Positions 10,481 through 21,739 of a DNA stretch of 64,000 nt are shown piece after piece. A program made the translations under genes and the position numbers. Position 1 is the stretch's first letter, and each line of letters begins with the position of its first letter. This stretch comes from Mangifera indica (lineage: Eukaryota > Streptophyta > Magnoliopsida > Sapindales > Anacardiaceae). The stretch spans positions 62,001 through 126,000 of the forward strand of contig NW_025401104.1 of the NCBI RefSeq assembly GCF_011075055.1. The letters are read 5' to 3'. The notes under the pieces were generated by a model, which saw only the letters and a program-made list of their open reading frames with translations, did no database searches and was not told the origin of the DNA.

Positions 10481-11169
10481 ATTCTCTCCTTCCTAACTAT
10501 GTTGAGGAAGACACCAATTCGGTGATCACGCAACAAATCTCAAACTTTGTTCTTGATATCAAAACCATTATAATTGATGTGAATCTTCTCAAGTTCAATC
10601 AACTTGTCATTAAGGACACTAAGTATCCAATGATACCTTACACTGATGTGTTTCGACTTTGCATGAAAAGTGAATTCTTACCAAAGCAACACATATCACT
10701 TCTATGTGAAGCTAAGCTCTTGCAAGAATCTCCATATCCATAACATCTCCTTACATGCTTCGATTATAACAATAAACTTTTACTCAATAATAAACAATGC
10801 AATGCATTTTTGTAATCTCGATTGCCATCGTATTGCTCCCTCTATAGAAGTAATCAAATAACCATAAGGAGACTTCTTAAAATCAATATCCCCTGCTATA
10901 TTTGAATATGTACACCCAACAAGAATAAGCTTTTAACTCTCAAAGAAAAGCTTCAAATAAGAAGTGTCAGAGATATCTCATGATCCACTTTACTACATTA
11001 CAATGTTCCTTATCAAGATCGGAGAGGAACCGACTAACTATACCAACAATATAAGCTATGTCTAGATGTGTGAAAACCATTGCACACATCAAAGTACCAA
11101 CCATTGAAACATGAGGAATTATATACATATCTTCCTTTTTTTTTTTTTTTGGTGGAAGGATTCTAACTA
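10481..11169 (-). pseudogene. Copia element A: RT end and RNase H fragment (left of the nested insertion)
   Basis: The minus strand gives GTLMCAMVFTHLDIAYIVG-like sequence (about 11070), matching the conserved LMYAMVCTRPDI block of copia RT, then SRFLSDLDKEHCNVVKWI (about 11000). RNase H remnants follow before the polypurine tract near 10490. Stops interrupt all frames. The two open frames on the opposite strand here are chance. Confidence 0.75.
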
Positions 11170-11174
11170 GTACT

Positions 11175-11384
11175 TGTTAAGCTATATTTTGTTATACTAG
11201 GAAGGTTATCAAGCCATATTATGATATAATCTATATTTTAGGGATTTGATTTAATTTGTTTCCTTATATAACTTCATTGTAACTATATCTATTGCAATGT
11301 TTTGTTCTTTGTTAATTAAAAAAAAAAGAAAAAAATATTTTGAATTTCTTCTCTTTATTTTTTCTTCTTCTCTCTGATTTCACG
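11175..11384 (+). repeat. 5' LTR of copia element B
   Basis: This starts TGTTAAGC and ends TTTCACG, where the 3' LTR ends TTTCACA, so the terminal A of the CA end appears mutated. It contains an A-rich run and CT-rich end shared with 14164-14366. Left target duplication GTACT is at 11170-11174. Confidence 0.9.
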
Positions 11385-11397
11385 TGGTATCAAGGCC
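11385..11397 (+). other. Primer-binding site of copia element B
   Basis: TGGTATCAAGGCC sits directly after the 5' LTR and closely resembles TGGTATCAGAGCC, complementary to the 3' end of initiator Met-tRNA. Confidence 0.85.
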
Positions 11398-12063
11398 TAT
11401 ATAAGGCCTTTAAAATTTTTTTGATGTTCTTAACTCTTTTTCCAACGAATCCAAGTCCTTTTTCTAACTATTTCTTCAACCATTGTGCCTTTGTCATTTT
11501 TCGATTATCGTACTTATACTAGTGTGACCGGGATTATCTCGCTGTCAAATTATCGAAAGATCATTGCTGTTCACAACTTCATGCACCTCCACATGTTGCC
11601 CATTCCCTTAATATATTTTATTGCTGATCTCCTATTCTGGCAACTATACGACGACACTGTCTCTCCCATTGGACTCAAACGATGCTAGCAAGTCTTTCTG
11701 TGGTAACTTTGTCATCATCAGACACCAAAATTTGTTACACATGTCAGTTATTTTTCTCTTCAGATTGTGATCTCCGATCTATTATTCCAGTTCATATAGG
11801 ACTACACCGTCATCATCAATCGACTTAGAAGAAGTCGATGATCATTTTTGTTGATAGGCCCACCTCTACTAATTGTTAAATGCACTGCCAGAAACTTCCT
11901 CCATTGTTCACATTACTAGCCATGTCTAGAAGTTGTCTCTTACTATCCAACAGACCTTTGATCAGTGTTTGTTAGCCTCTAGTTGCTTCGAGTTTCACTT
12001 TTCTCTAGAAGCTTCTTTCGTTCTCTAATTTTTAATTCAACATATCTATTGAGAGCTCCAAAT

Positions 12064-12895
12064 CAGGTTTTATCTTTCCCTTTAATTCTCTTCTAGTAAT
12101 TACTATGAAAAAATTAATAAAGAGCAATAATTATACCTCATGGGCTGCATCTGTTGAATTATGGTGCATAGGATAGGGCCTTGAAAACCATCCTACTAAG
12201 AAGGCTAAGAATATTATATCTGATAAAATTGTCTAGACTAAGACTAATGCATTATTATGTAACATGTTATGGAATACCATTGATCCTCAACTCCATTCTA
12301 TTTTTAAAGCTTAAAGGACATGTAATGACATATGGACTCAAACCAAACTCTTATACACTAATGATATTCAACAATTATACTTTGTTGTATCGACCTTTAT
12401 TACATTAAAACAACAAGGAATGAGCATGTCTGACTTTCTTGATTGGATGGCATCCCTAAAAACAAAATTCAATTTATTATTACCTACTTATAAAACTACA
12501 ACAAAAGACTTAGCCTAAGGAGACAAATTTTTTGTGGTTCACATATTGACTATCATTATTCTTGACCTTACTCATTTTTTAGATCAAATTCTTGCTAGTA
12601 CAATCATCCTAACTTTTGATGAAGTAGTTTCTCATCGATTTCATGTGTCTTTACCAGGTGTTATGACTAGATCTTCTAGTATTATCAATTTTGACTCATT
12701 TATCCTTGTCTCCCAAAATCAACAACTAGGCGATTGTGGTAGCTAGGGAAATCGACCAAAATGCAGTTATTGTAACAGATGGGGTTACACTAGGGACAAG
12801 TGTTATAAGCTATATGGTCATGCATCTTGAACTGCCAATATTGTTCAAACTAGTACATTTGCTTCTCCTATTGACACCTCTAGAGTATAGCCTCA
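12064..12895 (+). pseudogene. Copia element B gag with CCHC zinc knuckle, broken
   Basis: The reading begins near 12104 with ATGAAAAAATTAATAAAG followed by a YTSWAASVELW stretch, the usual copia gag YxxWxxxxxxxL motif. A block like LNDFLDWMASLKTKFN follows (about 12430), and a zinc knuckle CSYCNRWGYTRDKCYKLYGH at about 12760-12820. In this knuckle a tyrosine replaces the usual histidine after glycine. Frameshifts and stops (for example near 12230 and 12510) interrupt it. Confidence 0.78.
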
Positions 12896-13019
12896 ACTGT
12901 CTTTGATACTCATAAGTGCTAATCTTGAAGATTATCTTCAGTATTAAACAGTAAGACAGTCTTCATCTTCTACTACTTCAATTACTCATTCGGGTAATTT
13001 AGTTATGTATCTTATTTAC

Positions 13020-13305
13020 TTTTCTTCTTTTGGGTCATGGGTCCTCAATTCCAGTGCCTCCGATCACATCTCTAATAACCCTCATCTATTTTTTTAATCT
13101 ACTAATTCTACTTCATTGTCTATTGTAACATTAGTCAATGGATTTATCGTTAATGCAAAGGTAGTAAATCATGCCTACCCTCTCCCACTCTTGCCTTTGA
13201 AGTATGTCTTTTATCTCTTTGATTGCCCATTTAATCTTTTTTCTGTTAGCAAACTTACTCATTCTCTAAATTGTACAATTACCTTTAGTAAAGAAGCATA
13301 TGTTT
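13020..13305 (+). pseudogene. Copia element B protease region, broken
   Basis: The translation SSFGSWVLNSSASDHISNN matches the copia protease start WVLDSGASDHI with the catalytic DSG changed to NSS. Downstream PLKYVFYLFDCPFNLFSVSKL matches the conserved VLYVPxxxxNLLSVSKL block. The frame ends at about 13305, where RT sequence begins abruptly. Confidence 0.75.
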
Positions 13306-14140
13306 AGTCGCTTTCAAACCAAAGATTTGGGTCTATTTAGATACTTTCTTGGTATAGAAGTCACTCAATCTAAATCTAAAATTATCATCTCTCAAAGGAA
13401 GTATACATTAGATATTCTAAATGAAACATAAATGTCAAATTGCAAATCTATAGACTCTTCTATGGACCTTAATAAAGGAGGAGTCTCTTACAGATCCTGG
13501 GATATATCAGAGACTGGTTAGTAAACTCAATTATCTCATTATCACATGACTAGATATTTCTTTTTCCATTAATGTTGTTAGTCTATTCTTTCAATCTCCA
13601 TGTGACAGTCATTGGGAGGCAATTGTTTGAATTTTAAAGTATATTAAAAGGGCACCTAAAAAAGGGTTGTTATATGAGAATAAAAGACATACTCAGATCG
13701 TTGGGTATTCAAATGTTGATTGGGCAAGTTCTCCATCAGACAAATATTCCACTTCTAGGTATTGTGTATTGGTTAGAGGAAATCTAGTTTCATGGAAAAG
13801 TAAAAAGCAAGATGTCATTGCTAGGTTTAGCGTAGAAGCAGAATATCGTTCTATGGCCTTAGTCACTTGCGAGCTTATCTAGTTAAAACAATTGATTCAA
13901 AAATTAAAATTTACAGAACTATCACAGATGTCATTACTTTGTGATAATCAAATTGTTCTTCACATTTCCTCAAATCCAGTGTTTCATGAAAGAACAAAAT
14001 ATATAGAAATCGATTGTCATTTTGTTCGAGAAAAGATTCTATCAAGTTGTACCTCCACAAGTCATGTTAGTTCAAATAATCAGCTAACTGACATACTTAC
14101 TAAATCTCTTCAAGGTCCTCGAATTAGTTTCATATGATTT
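13306..14140 (+). pseudogene. Copia element B RT C-terminus and RNase H, fused to protease by an internal deletion
   Basis: Immediately after the protease comes RFQTKDLGLFRYFLGIEVTQ (about 13312), the conserved RT block that normally lies more than 2 kb further on. RNase H follows: GYSNVDWASSPSDKYSTSRY (about 13705), WKSKKQDVIARFSVEAEYRS (about 13795) and a [14 protein letters not shown] block near 14000, ending [11 protein letters not shown]. Frames shift several times. Confidence 0.82.
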
Positions 14141-14163
14141 ACATTCTCTAGCTTGATAGGGAG

Positions 14164-14366
14164 TGTTGAGTTGTATTTTGTTATATTAGGAAGGCTATCA
14201 AGCCATATAGGATAAAATCTATATTTTAGGGATTTGATTTAATTTGTTTCCCCTATAACTTCGTTGTAACTGCATATAATGCAATGTTTTGTTCTCTATA
14301 AAAAAAAAAAAAAAAAAATATTTTGAATTCCTTCTCTCTATTTTTTTTCTTCTGTCTGATTTCACA
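14164..14366 (+). repeat. 3' LTR of copia element B
   Basis: This starts TGTTGAGT and ends CACA. It is preceded by the RNase H end and GATAGGGAG, and followed by target duplication GTACT at 14367-14371. It is similar throughout to 11175-11384. Confidence 0.9.
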
Positions 14367-14371
14367 GTACT

Positions 14372-16120
14372 CAACTTCTAATAAGTAGCAAAAGCAATGC
14401 TTACAAGCTTCAACATGTCCATTTTAAATATGTAACGTATTTTATCAACATACTTCTCTTGTGATAGTTGTAACTTCTTGTTTTTTTTATCACAAATTAT
14501 CTATATGCCAAGAATTTGCTTTGCTGACCTTATGTCCTTTATGGCAAAAAGCTTACTCAACTCAAGCTTCAACCTATCAATACGAGAAGCATTATAGCTA
14601 ATAATTAACATGTCATCAACATATAGTAACAATATGATAAAATCATATTTGAATGTACTAAATTAAGCAAATCAAATTTCCTAGAAGGTGAATGACTCTT
14701 TAGTGAGACTCTTTTTTGTTTCTCAACCAAATAATGTGCACACCAATCTAGCCTTACACCTTTCACTTCAAGTAGTAGATTCTTCTGTGTCAAATAGTTT
14801 AGCTCCTTTTCACTCATATAACTAAGTCTCTGATGTCATAGTATTAATAAAATTTCACCTTTTGTCACATTTACCTGTTTTTAGCAATAAAAGCTTATAT
14901 CAAGTGCAAACTGGAAGATTTCTTACCTTGACCCATAACAAGATAACCTTTGCTAAACTTTCACTAACTTTCCCTAAAAGTGTTAGAATAACCCCCATCA
15001 TCAAGCTTGCTACTTAAAATCAAATTCAAATGAATCTTTGGTATATGTCACAAATCCCTAACTATCAACTGTGTCTATATGCTAGTTTCCAAGTAAATAT
15101 CTCCTATACTAACAACATGTGGTTGGTCGTCATTACCTATCCTTAAAGTGGCATAGTCACTGAAAGTATAAGATTTTAAAAATTCCTTTCTGGTTGTAAC
15201 ATGAAGAAAAACACCTTCGTCTATCACTCCAAGTAGTCTCTTGGAAAGCAACATTAACTACATTCTCATCATAAACAGTAATGAGATCATCAAACCTAGC
15301 AGTGGCTAGGTGGTCATTATTTTCTGTACTTTTTTTTTCTTATTTATCATCACTTTTGTTGCCTTTGTTTTCTCTTTTTCACTTGTGTCAAAATTTCTTA
15401 ATATATCCCTTTTTACCACAATGATGACACTCAAGATTCTTACATTTTGATATTAACTTGCTTCGACTTTTATCTTTAGAAGTCTAATCTTTTTATTTGT
15501 TTCTCCCTTTATTTTCATAAACTAGAACATCAAATTACAATGATGAACCTTGAGACTTTCTTCTCACCTCCTCATTTAAAATAACACTCATGATAGGTTC
15601 CATAAATACTACCCCACTTGGAGTTGAATTAGTGAGCGAGACATAAAAATTTTCTCAAGTATCTAGAAAAGCCATAAGTAGCCACAACCTAAGAACTTCA
15701 ATACCAAACTTAATATTCATTCCAAACAACTGATCAACAATCCTTTAAAACTCATTCAAGTAATATGCCATAGTGGTTCCTTCATTATATTTCAAATGTA
15801 TCATCTTCTTTAGAAAGAATAACTTGTTGTTACCTGATTTTGAAACATACAATAATTCAAATTTACTCCACAAAGAACGAGCATGTGTCTTATTGCAAAT
15901 ATGGTTGTAAACATTATCATCAACACATTGTCTAATAAAACTACATATTTGTTCATGCTTAAATGCCCATTCCAAATCACTCCTAGACTTAGATTTCTCA
16001 AAAATAAATATTGGAAGATCTAACATTTTCACAAATAAAAGATCTTTCATCTTATTCTTTCATATATGATAATTGGTGTCATTCAAACAAATCATCTTGT
16101 TGAAGTTCAACTTCATCATT
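14372..16120 (-). pseudogene. Copia element A gag, protease, GAG-pre-integrase and RT fragment (right of the nested insertion)
   Basis: On the minus strand gag runs from about 16115 with a SRSDLEWAFKHEQI block and LWSKFELLYVSKS (about 15860). The zinc-knuckle region CHHCGKKGYIKKF is near 15410 and has lost its last cysteine. Protease-like sequence follows (15250-14860). GAG-pre-integrase with KNLLLEVKGVRLDWCAHYL (about 14780) and KSHSPSRKFDLLNLVHS continues directly, through a frameshift, into IILLLYVDDMLII (about 14620), the RT catalytic motif. Thus the integrase core and the first part of RT have been lost in a deletion at about 14665. Multiple stops are present. Confidence 0.82.
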
Positions 16121-16153
16121 TAGTTAATTCAATTAATCAATATAACAACAAAA

Positions 16154-16165
16154 GTTCTTATACCA
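16154..16165 (-). other. Primer-binding site of copia element A
   Basis: The minus strand reads TGGTATAAGAAC, two bases after the LTR end, resembling TGGTATCAGAGC for initiator Met-tRNA. It fixes the transcription direction of element A as minus. Confidence 0.7.
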
Positions 16166-16167
16166 CT

Positions 16168-17013
16168 TGTTGGGAAGAAAGTGATTAAACTAACAAGACC
16201 ACAATCAAACTCTTCCTTTCTTGTTTGAATTATTTGGCAATAAATAATCAACTAAAATTAATTCTATCACACCAAACAATCAAAAACAATTATAACAGAA
16301 AGGAACATGACACTTTAATGTAAAAACTTGTCTTATATAAAAAGAAAAACCACAAGGCATCACCTATAATAAACCAATCCACTATATCCAAAATAATTCT
16401 ACATAGATTTCAGCCTACGAATAAGCACACAACTCTTTAAAACGATAAAACAAAGAAATAACACAATTGCAAAAATTAAAGAATGTCATAGCAAAATTTG
16501 TAAGCCTATATATCAAGTTAGAGGCTTTAAAAAAATATCTCCACCATCCAACACATAGCACCAGACGTGCCTAAGACACTATCAAAGTTTATGAGCAATC
16601 CAATGGTAGAGAAAGAAGAAAGAAACATTTTTCTAAGAGTTGTCTAAACTAAATTGTAACATACAATGAGTCATGTTCTAACATAGATAGCAACTTACTT
16701 GATGAACCAAACACGATCTTTACCATTTAAAATAAATAGCAATGAGTCTTCTACATGTAGTCCAAATGTCAAAGCGATCCAACTGTGGAATTGAGAGAAA
16801 ACAAAAGTCTCCTAAGGATGGGCACTAAAAAACCAAGACAACTTTTTTCTCCTTTTCTCTCTTGTATTCTGACTTTTGTGTGTTATTTATATGTTTTTCT
16901 TTTTTGCTATATTGAACCTTATTTTGCCTTACTTCATGAATATAGTGGGCTAAACTTTTTACATAAAATAAATATGGGTTTCTCCATATAGGAAAATACC
17001 TAAAAGCCTAATA
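16168..17013 (-). repeat. 5' LTR of copia element A
   Basis: This pairs with 9627-10480. On the minus strand it starts TATTAGGC (TGTTAGGC in its partner) at 17013 and ends ACA at 16168. It lies next to the primer-binding site. Confidence 0.85.
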
Positions 17014-17458
17014 ATTTGATCATTTCATCACGGGTTTACCATTCTATACATGTTCATCTCAACATATATAATAAACATATACACAAATAGATCAAATAAT
17101 CCCATTTTATTAATATAAATATGATACACCATAATACATACAAAATTATGAGTGGCTTTAAATCACCTACTTTAACATTTACATCTTTTTCAGTGGATTC
17201 TCTTCTTCTTTGGCTTTTCTCTAGCAATTCTTTTTTTCTTTCATCTATGATGACCCTTCTTCTTCTCTAATAACTTGTCAACTACTTTGCTGATGAACTT
17301 ATTATCGATCAAGTCATAAGCTTGATCTTGAGCTAACTATTCCATATTTAAGCCAAGTTAGAGTCAGCCTTTTGTTCTAGCTTGACTCAATTCGAGTCCA
17401 CCCTTACTGATCCTTAAGAGCTGTTATAGTATCTCTTGTAATTTTATAAGAGAGTAAT
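17014..17458. other. Intergenic stretch, nothing assigned
   Basis: The minus strand has a short Lys/Glu-rich, coding-like stretch at about 17170-17290, but no frame is open for long and no family is recognised. Confidence 0.3.
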
Positions 17459-18960
17459 TTTAGAGTAGGTGCCCTCAAATTTATCATTACATCTATGTAT
17501 TCATAATGTAATCAACTTTTTTGTTAATAAAATAGCAATATTTTCATCAAGTTCCTTTTACTTTAAAAGTATATGAATATCCTTAGTATGGTTGAACCAT
17601 GACAAGGGGATCAATGCATGTCAATTGTTCATGAGGATCCTATGTTCACATATGTAGGCATTTTAGAAATGTCAACTGTTCTAATATTATCATAACCAAG
17701 GACATATTTAATATGGTTTAGACTATCATAGTGTTGAATAACTCTATCAAAAGGTGGCAACAGACCTCATATATCGAAGTTGTTTGCCAATGGCTTAATG
17801 CAACATATGAGTGCACTTTGTGTAGACATGTCCATCGGACTAACCACCACGAAGATTTCATATGGATGGTTACCCTAGTGTTATGAAATATATCCTTTAA
17901 TAAAAGGTGATAAATGGCATCCTTCAATTTGAGATTATCAGAAAATCTTGTCTAATGATAGATATGGTTTGATAGTAGCCTAATGTAATCCTAAAGAAAA
18001 AGTTGCCAAAATTGTGATAATTGGTTATATTGAGAAATGTACGAAAGTTATAGTGAATCAATAGAGAATTCATCACCCTCTAATACAAGAAATAATAATT
18101 TTGATAGAACTATTGATGAATATCAATGACCATTGAAATTTGTGACCATAGTAGGAATGAGTCATTGATCAATCCAATATTGTCTTGTCACTGATACACA
18201 CATTAGTCAACGTATATCAAGAATTCCATAAGGTAGAAAAAGATATTGTATGTTAAATGATCGAATTATATGATAACTGTATTGTTAACATGCAAAAGTC
18301 AATCCCTGATACTTTATTGGTTAGGTGGGTCATGATGTCTTTCTAAAGATCAGTCTTGATCCATGTATAAATAACTATCAGATTGTAGATTTAACACAAA
18401 TCCATTCATTACTAACAAGGTAAAGAGTTTATGGGTCATACACAATAAGGATATATCAAACTTTTAGAGAAGGCTATTTGAGATGAATTAGGTCAAGTAT
18501 CCAAATCATTGATTTTAAGTCTCGCAAAATTATTACACTTAAAGTATAACTATGTATACTTGAAGAATTAAAAGGAAGTAACTTAGAAATGAACAAACTA
18601 GAATGGAATTATAAGAAGTTGACTTTATCCAAAATGAATAAAGATGGGTTGAAAATTAGATAAATGCCACATCATATGAATAGTTGTGCATGGTGCATGA
18701 ACATGTGTTTGTTATTTTGGGTTGCCCTTATCCAATGTGTAATACCCATATATACATCTCCAAGCTAATTGATTTTTTCATATGCGTTAATGATCATGTT
18801 TATGTATGGCATAAATAAGGAATTAATTTAATTGTTTAATATGAATATTTAAGCTGATGAACGACTATATATGAAGGGTACACACTCATTCATCCGATAC
18901 CACATCAACTAAGTGGATAACATGCCATGTATGCCAACTATGAAGTTTTGGAGTTCGTAA
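17459..18960 (+). repeat. LTR-like dispersed repeat, divergent relative of 48882-50290
   Basis: It begins TAGAGTAGGTGCCCTCAAAT, similar to the GTTAGGGTAAGTGCCCTAAA that starts the copia 3' LTR at 48882. It then keeps the same order of landmarks: a GACAAGGGGATCA-like block, TATCATAGTGTTGAATAACT (TATTATAGTGTTGAGTAACT in the other copy), an ATATGGATG block, and a GGTGGGTCATGATGTCTTTCT block (GGGTGGTCATGATGCCTTAC in the other). It is probably a solo LTR or LTR fragment. The ends are approximate. Confidence 0.55.
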
Positions 18961-20749
18961 CAAGTAAAATCATATTACGATATAGACAAAACCACAATAA
19001 TAGCATAACATTATTATATTTAAAATGTAAAATAAGACAATGAGATAGGAAACCTATAATTTTCACATATTAAAAATGTTATTTAAAACTATAAAAATGG
19101 TTTTAGGATTTGGCTTGATTTGAAAACCACTCAAACAACAACACAAACTGTAGATCAAACTACAAATTTTGAACAGTTTGGTCCGTGAAAGAGAATAAAA
19201 ACAATAGAAGATCTTACACAAGAACTTTCAACTGAATAATACCTCAATTTTTATTTCCAGAAAACTCATACATTTTACATGACTTCTTCTTGTTTATAAA
19301 GACAAACTAAGACCTTACAATTGTTGTCAGTTGTACTGTAGCATCTCCGCCGTTCACTGACTGACCTGACAATGACCATCTAAACCATATTTATCATCCA
19401 ATCTTGACTCTAGTCCTCTGCATTTCTTAAAGCAATAGAACAATGTTTTTGTTGAATAACCTTCCTCATCTTCTATTCATTATTCTGTATTCAAAAACCA
19501 AACAACACCAACCCTTCTCCTCACCATTTCATTAACTCTCTCATACGCACTGTTCCATTGAGAACCAATAAACATCATTTCATTAAACTTTCCACCCCGT
19601 TTGCAATGTTTGGTTTTTAATAGGTTCTACATTTTGAATCATTTTTTGCACACCCTTATAAAGAGAACAACCATTCGTGTATTAAATAATCGAGATACTC
19701 TATCAAAAATCTTCCCAAAGTTGTAAATACAATGATTGTTGACGTAGGCTCCCAAGTAGTGGGTCAAACTACTTCAAAAGCTTTTTTGTGTTTATTTCTC
19801 ACCTATATAATTTTAGGTTGAACGATATTGTATGTCTACACTTTTGAGTACATAAATAATGTATTATTGTGTAATTTAATATTATTTTATTGATAATTTA
19901 AAATCACCCAATCATATAATTTTAAGAGATAAAATAATATTTAATCATATAATATCATACATTTATGATCTTAATTATATATTTAAAAGTGTATACTAAT
20001 AATTTTATTGTTTTATGTACTCATAATTATCTACTTATCACACCAAATTATCCTTCTAATTCCCTCCACCAATATCTTATTTTTGCACTTGGCTTAGCCT
20101 CCGGTGTATTTGGTTGATATACGAAAATCCAAATTAACAAAAGCAAATGTTATGAATTAGCAAAACAACTGAGTTCAAAAGATTTAAAAAAAAACGTATA
20201 TATCTAGTCTAGAACAAAATCTTTTATCAACATTATAATTAAATTATAATTTTTTAAGAAAGAAGAAAAGGATCCAATAATCACAATAATTCACACAATA
20301 ATAGTAAGTGTATCAAAATTCTTACATTAAAATTATTTGTCGTGTAACACGAGGTATCCTTCCATGCTTACTTTCTTGGCTGGAAATCAACTACCCTTGG
20401 CATCTAGTCTTTCTTTGCCTTCGAATTGATTTAGGCATCAAATCTTACCCAAAATCATTTAAAGCTTCGAATCTTACTCAAAATCAATTAAAGCATATAT
20501 CTCTTTGATTGATTTGTTTCGAATCAACAACTGTACATAACCTGTCTTTTGTCTCAAATAAACTAAATATCGAATTTCCCCGTACAATGATTATTAGAAT
20601 ATTTTATCAACTGTCAATTGAGAAATTGAATTATTTTTCATTTTTGTTTAACTGTAACAGTAATACAAAGCATCATAATCCAAAAATAAATGACACAATG
20701 AAGTTAGTCCTTGAACACATGAAGATCTTGTCAAGGCATAAATCGGTTG

Positions 20750-20751
<2 letters not shown>
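18961..20751. other. AT-rich intergenic DNA, with a possible MITE
   Basis: I recognise no gene. About 19815-20025 contains inverted, AT-rich ends and the AGATAAAATAATATTTAATCATAT core also seen at about 7900, consistent with a short MITE. The rest has no recognisable repeat or coding sequence. Confidence 0.35.

Positions 20752-20823
<72 letters not shown>
20752..20823. repeat. Compound (CT)n(AT)n microsatellite
   Basis: A run of about 22 CT units (20752-20795) passes directly into about 14 TA units (to 20823). The Ser-Leu and Tyr-Ile runs it would encode are artefacts. Confidence 0.97.
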
Positions 20824-20825
<2 letters not shown>

Positions 20826-20832
20826 CTGCTTG

Positions 20833-21280
20833 GAAATAAACTATCTATCGTCTTTTCTTTTCATTCAAATCAGGTAAGCATCCTACTTTAAAAACAAAAG
20901 CTGCCAGCAAGTATTCTTGTTTTGTGATGTCCCAAATCTTTGGAGCATCTTGTAGAATTCACAAATGTTAGGGATACCAATTGCTTTTGTCCAGTAAAAG
21001 CTCTAATGATGCTACTTATATCAATAGAATATCTTACTATATGCTCTTCGTAAAGTGAAATAAACTATCTATCGTCTTTTCTTTTCATTCAAATCAAGTA
21101 AGCATCTTACTTTAAAAACGAAAGCTGCCAGCAAGTATTCTTGTTTTGTGATGTCCCAAATCTTTGGAGCATCTTGTAGAATTCACAAATGTTAGGGATA
21201 CCAATTGCTTTTGTCCAATAAAAGCTCTAATGATGCTGCTTATATCACATAAAATATCTTACCATATGCCCTTCACAAAT
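20833..21280. repeat. Direct tandem duplication of a 224-bp segment
   Basis: 20833-21056 is repeated at 21057-21280 with few substitutions. Both copies contain GCTGCCAGCAAGTATTCTTG and ACAAATGTTAGGGATACCAA. The duplication starts about 10 bp after the compound microsatellite. The near identity of the copies suggests it is recent. No gene is recognised in it. Confidence 0.92.
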
Positions 21281-21739
21281 GTTGTACGGTTAACTCCAAA
21301 CCTTTGAACTTAAAAAAAAAAAATAGTTACAGAAACAACTACCCCCACTTTGATTTATAGATAAGAATCCCTCATCTAGGAAAAGTAATTTATCAGTTTG
21401 CATTCCTTTAGTGTCACTCTTACACAATGGAAAATAATAAATTCCTACCTTATGAAGATTGGCCCATTGTCTTATCTCAATATGTAATGAATTAGTAAGT
21501 TAATTTTTAAATTTGAATTTGAAATGTAGCTGATGAAATTATAATCCCTTACTTTTATCTTATAATTATAAAGGATTATTTAGAGTAAAAGCAGAGAAGA
21601 GGAGAGGAAAAAATGGGGAAAGGAAAGAGATAAATAGCAAATCAAATATGCAACTCTACATAGCTAACATCCGACATGGAGGATTAGATCACCATCATAC
21701 TAAGACAAACGACGAGTCTTTCATATAAATCAATCTATC
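21281..21739. other. Intergenic stretch, nothing assigned
   Basis: AT-rich sequence with a poly-A run near 21315 and a purine-rich patch near 21590-21630. No coding or repeat family is recognised. Confidence 0.3.

Larger units (their letters stand above)
11175..14366 (+). mobile_element. Ty1/copia LTR retrotransposon B, nested in element A, with 5-bp target duplication
   Basis: LTRs are at 11175-11384 and 14164-14366, roughly 90% alike by eye. A Met-tRNA primer-binding site directly follows the 5' LTR, and GATAGGGAG just precedes the 3' LTR. Perfect pentamers GTACT flank the element (11170-11174 and 14367-14371), marking a target-site duplication. The 3.2-kb element retains gag with a zinc knuckle, part of the protease, and the end of RT plus RNase H. 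Integrase and most of RT are deleted at about 13305. Stops and frameshifts are frequent. It inserted into the RT region of element A, in the opposite orientation, so it is younger than A. Confidence 0.92.
9627..17013 (-). mobile_element. Ty1/copia LTR retrotransposon A, internally deleted and interrupted by a nested copia element
   Basis: Two similar direct repeats of about 850 bp (9627-10480 and 16168-17013) are its LTRs. On the minus strand they begin TGTTAGGC (one mutated to TATTAGGC) and end in ACA. A Met-tRNA-like primer-binding site lies just inside the right LTR and a purine-rich tract just before the left one, so the element reads right to left. Internal order on the minus strand is gag, zinc knuckle, protease, GAG-pre-integrase, then directly RT with YVDD, then RT/RNase H after the nested insertion. 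Most of the integrase and the first half of RT are missing. Many stops show it is dead. The flanking pentamers (GTTTA and ATTTG) do not match, so no target duplication is claimed. Confidence 0.88.

Noticed and set aside
9622..17018. Target-site duplication for copia element A
   Set aside because: The flanking pentamers GTTTA and ATTTG do not match; no duplication can be claimed.
17030..17300. Lys-rich, coding-like minus-strand stretch (KKKRIAREKPKKKR)
   Set aside because: Stops interrupt it, it is short, and the CT-rich plus strand explains the composition.
20509..20877. 122-codon frame with Ser-Leu and Tyr-Ile runs
   Set aside because: The length comes from translating the (CT)n(AT)n microsatellite; flanking residues show no family.
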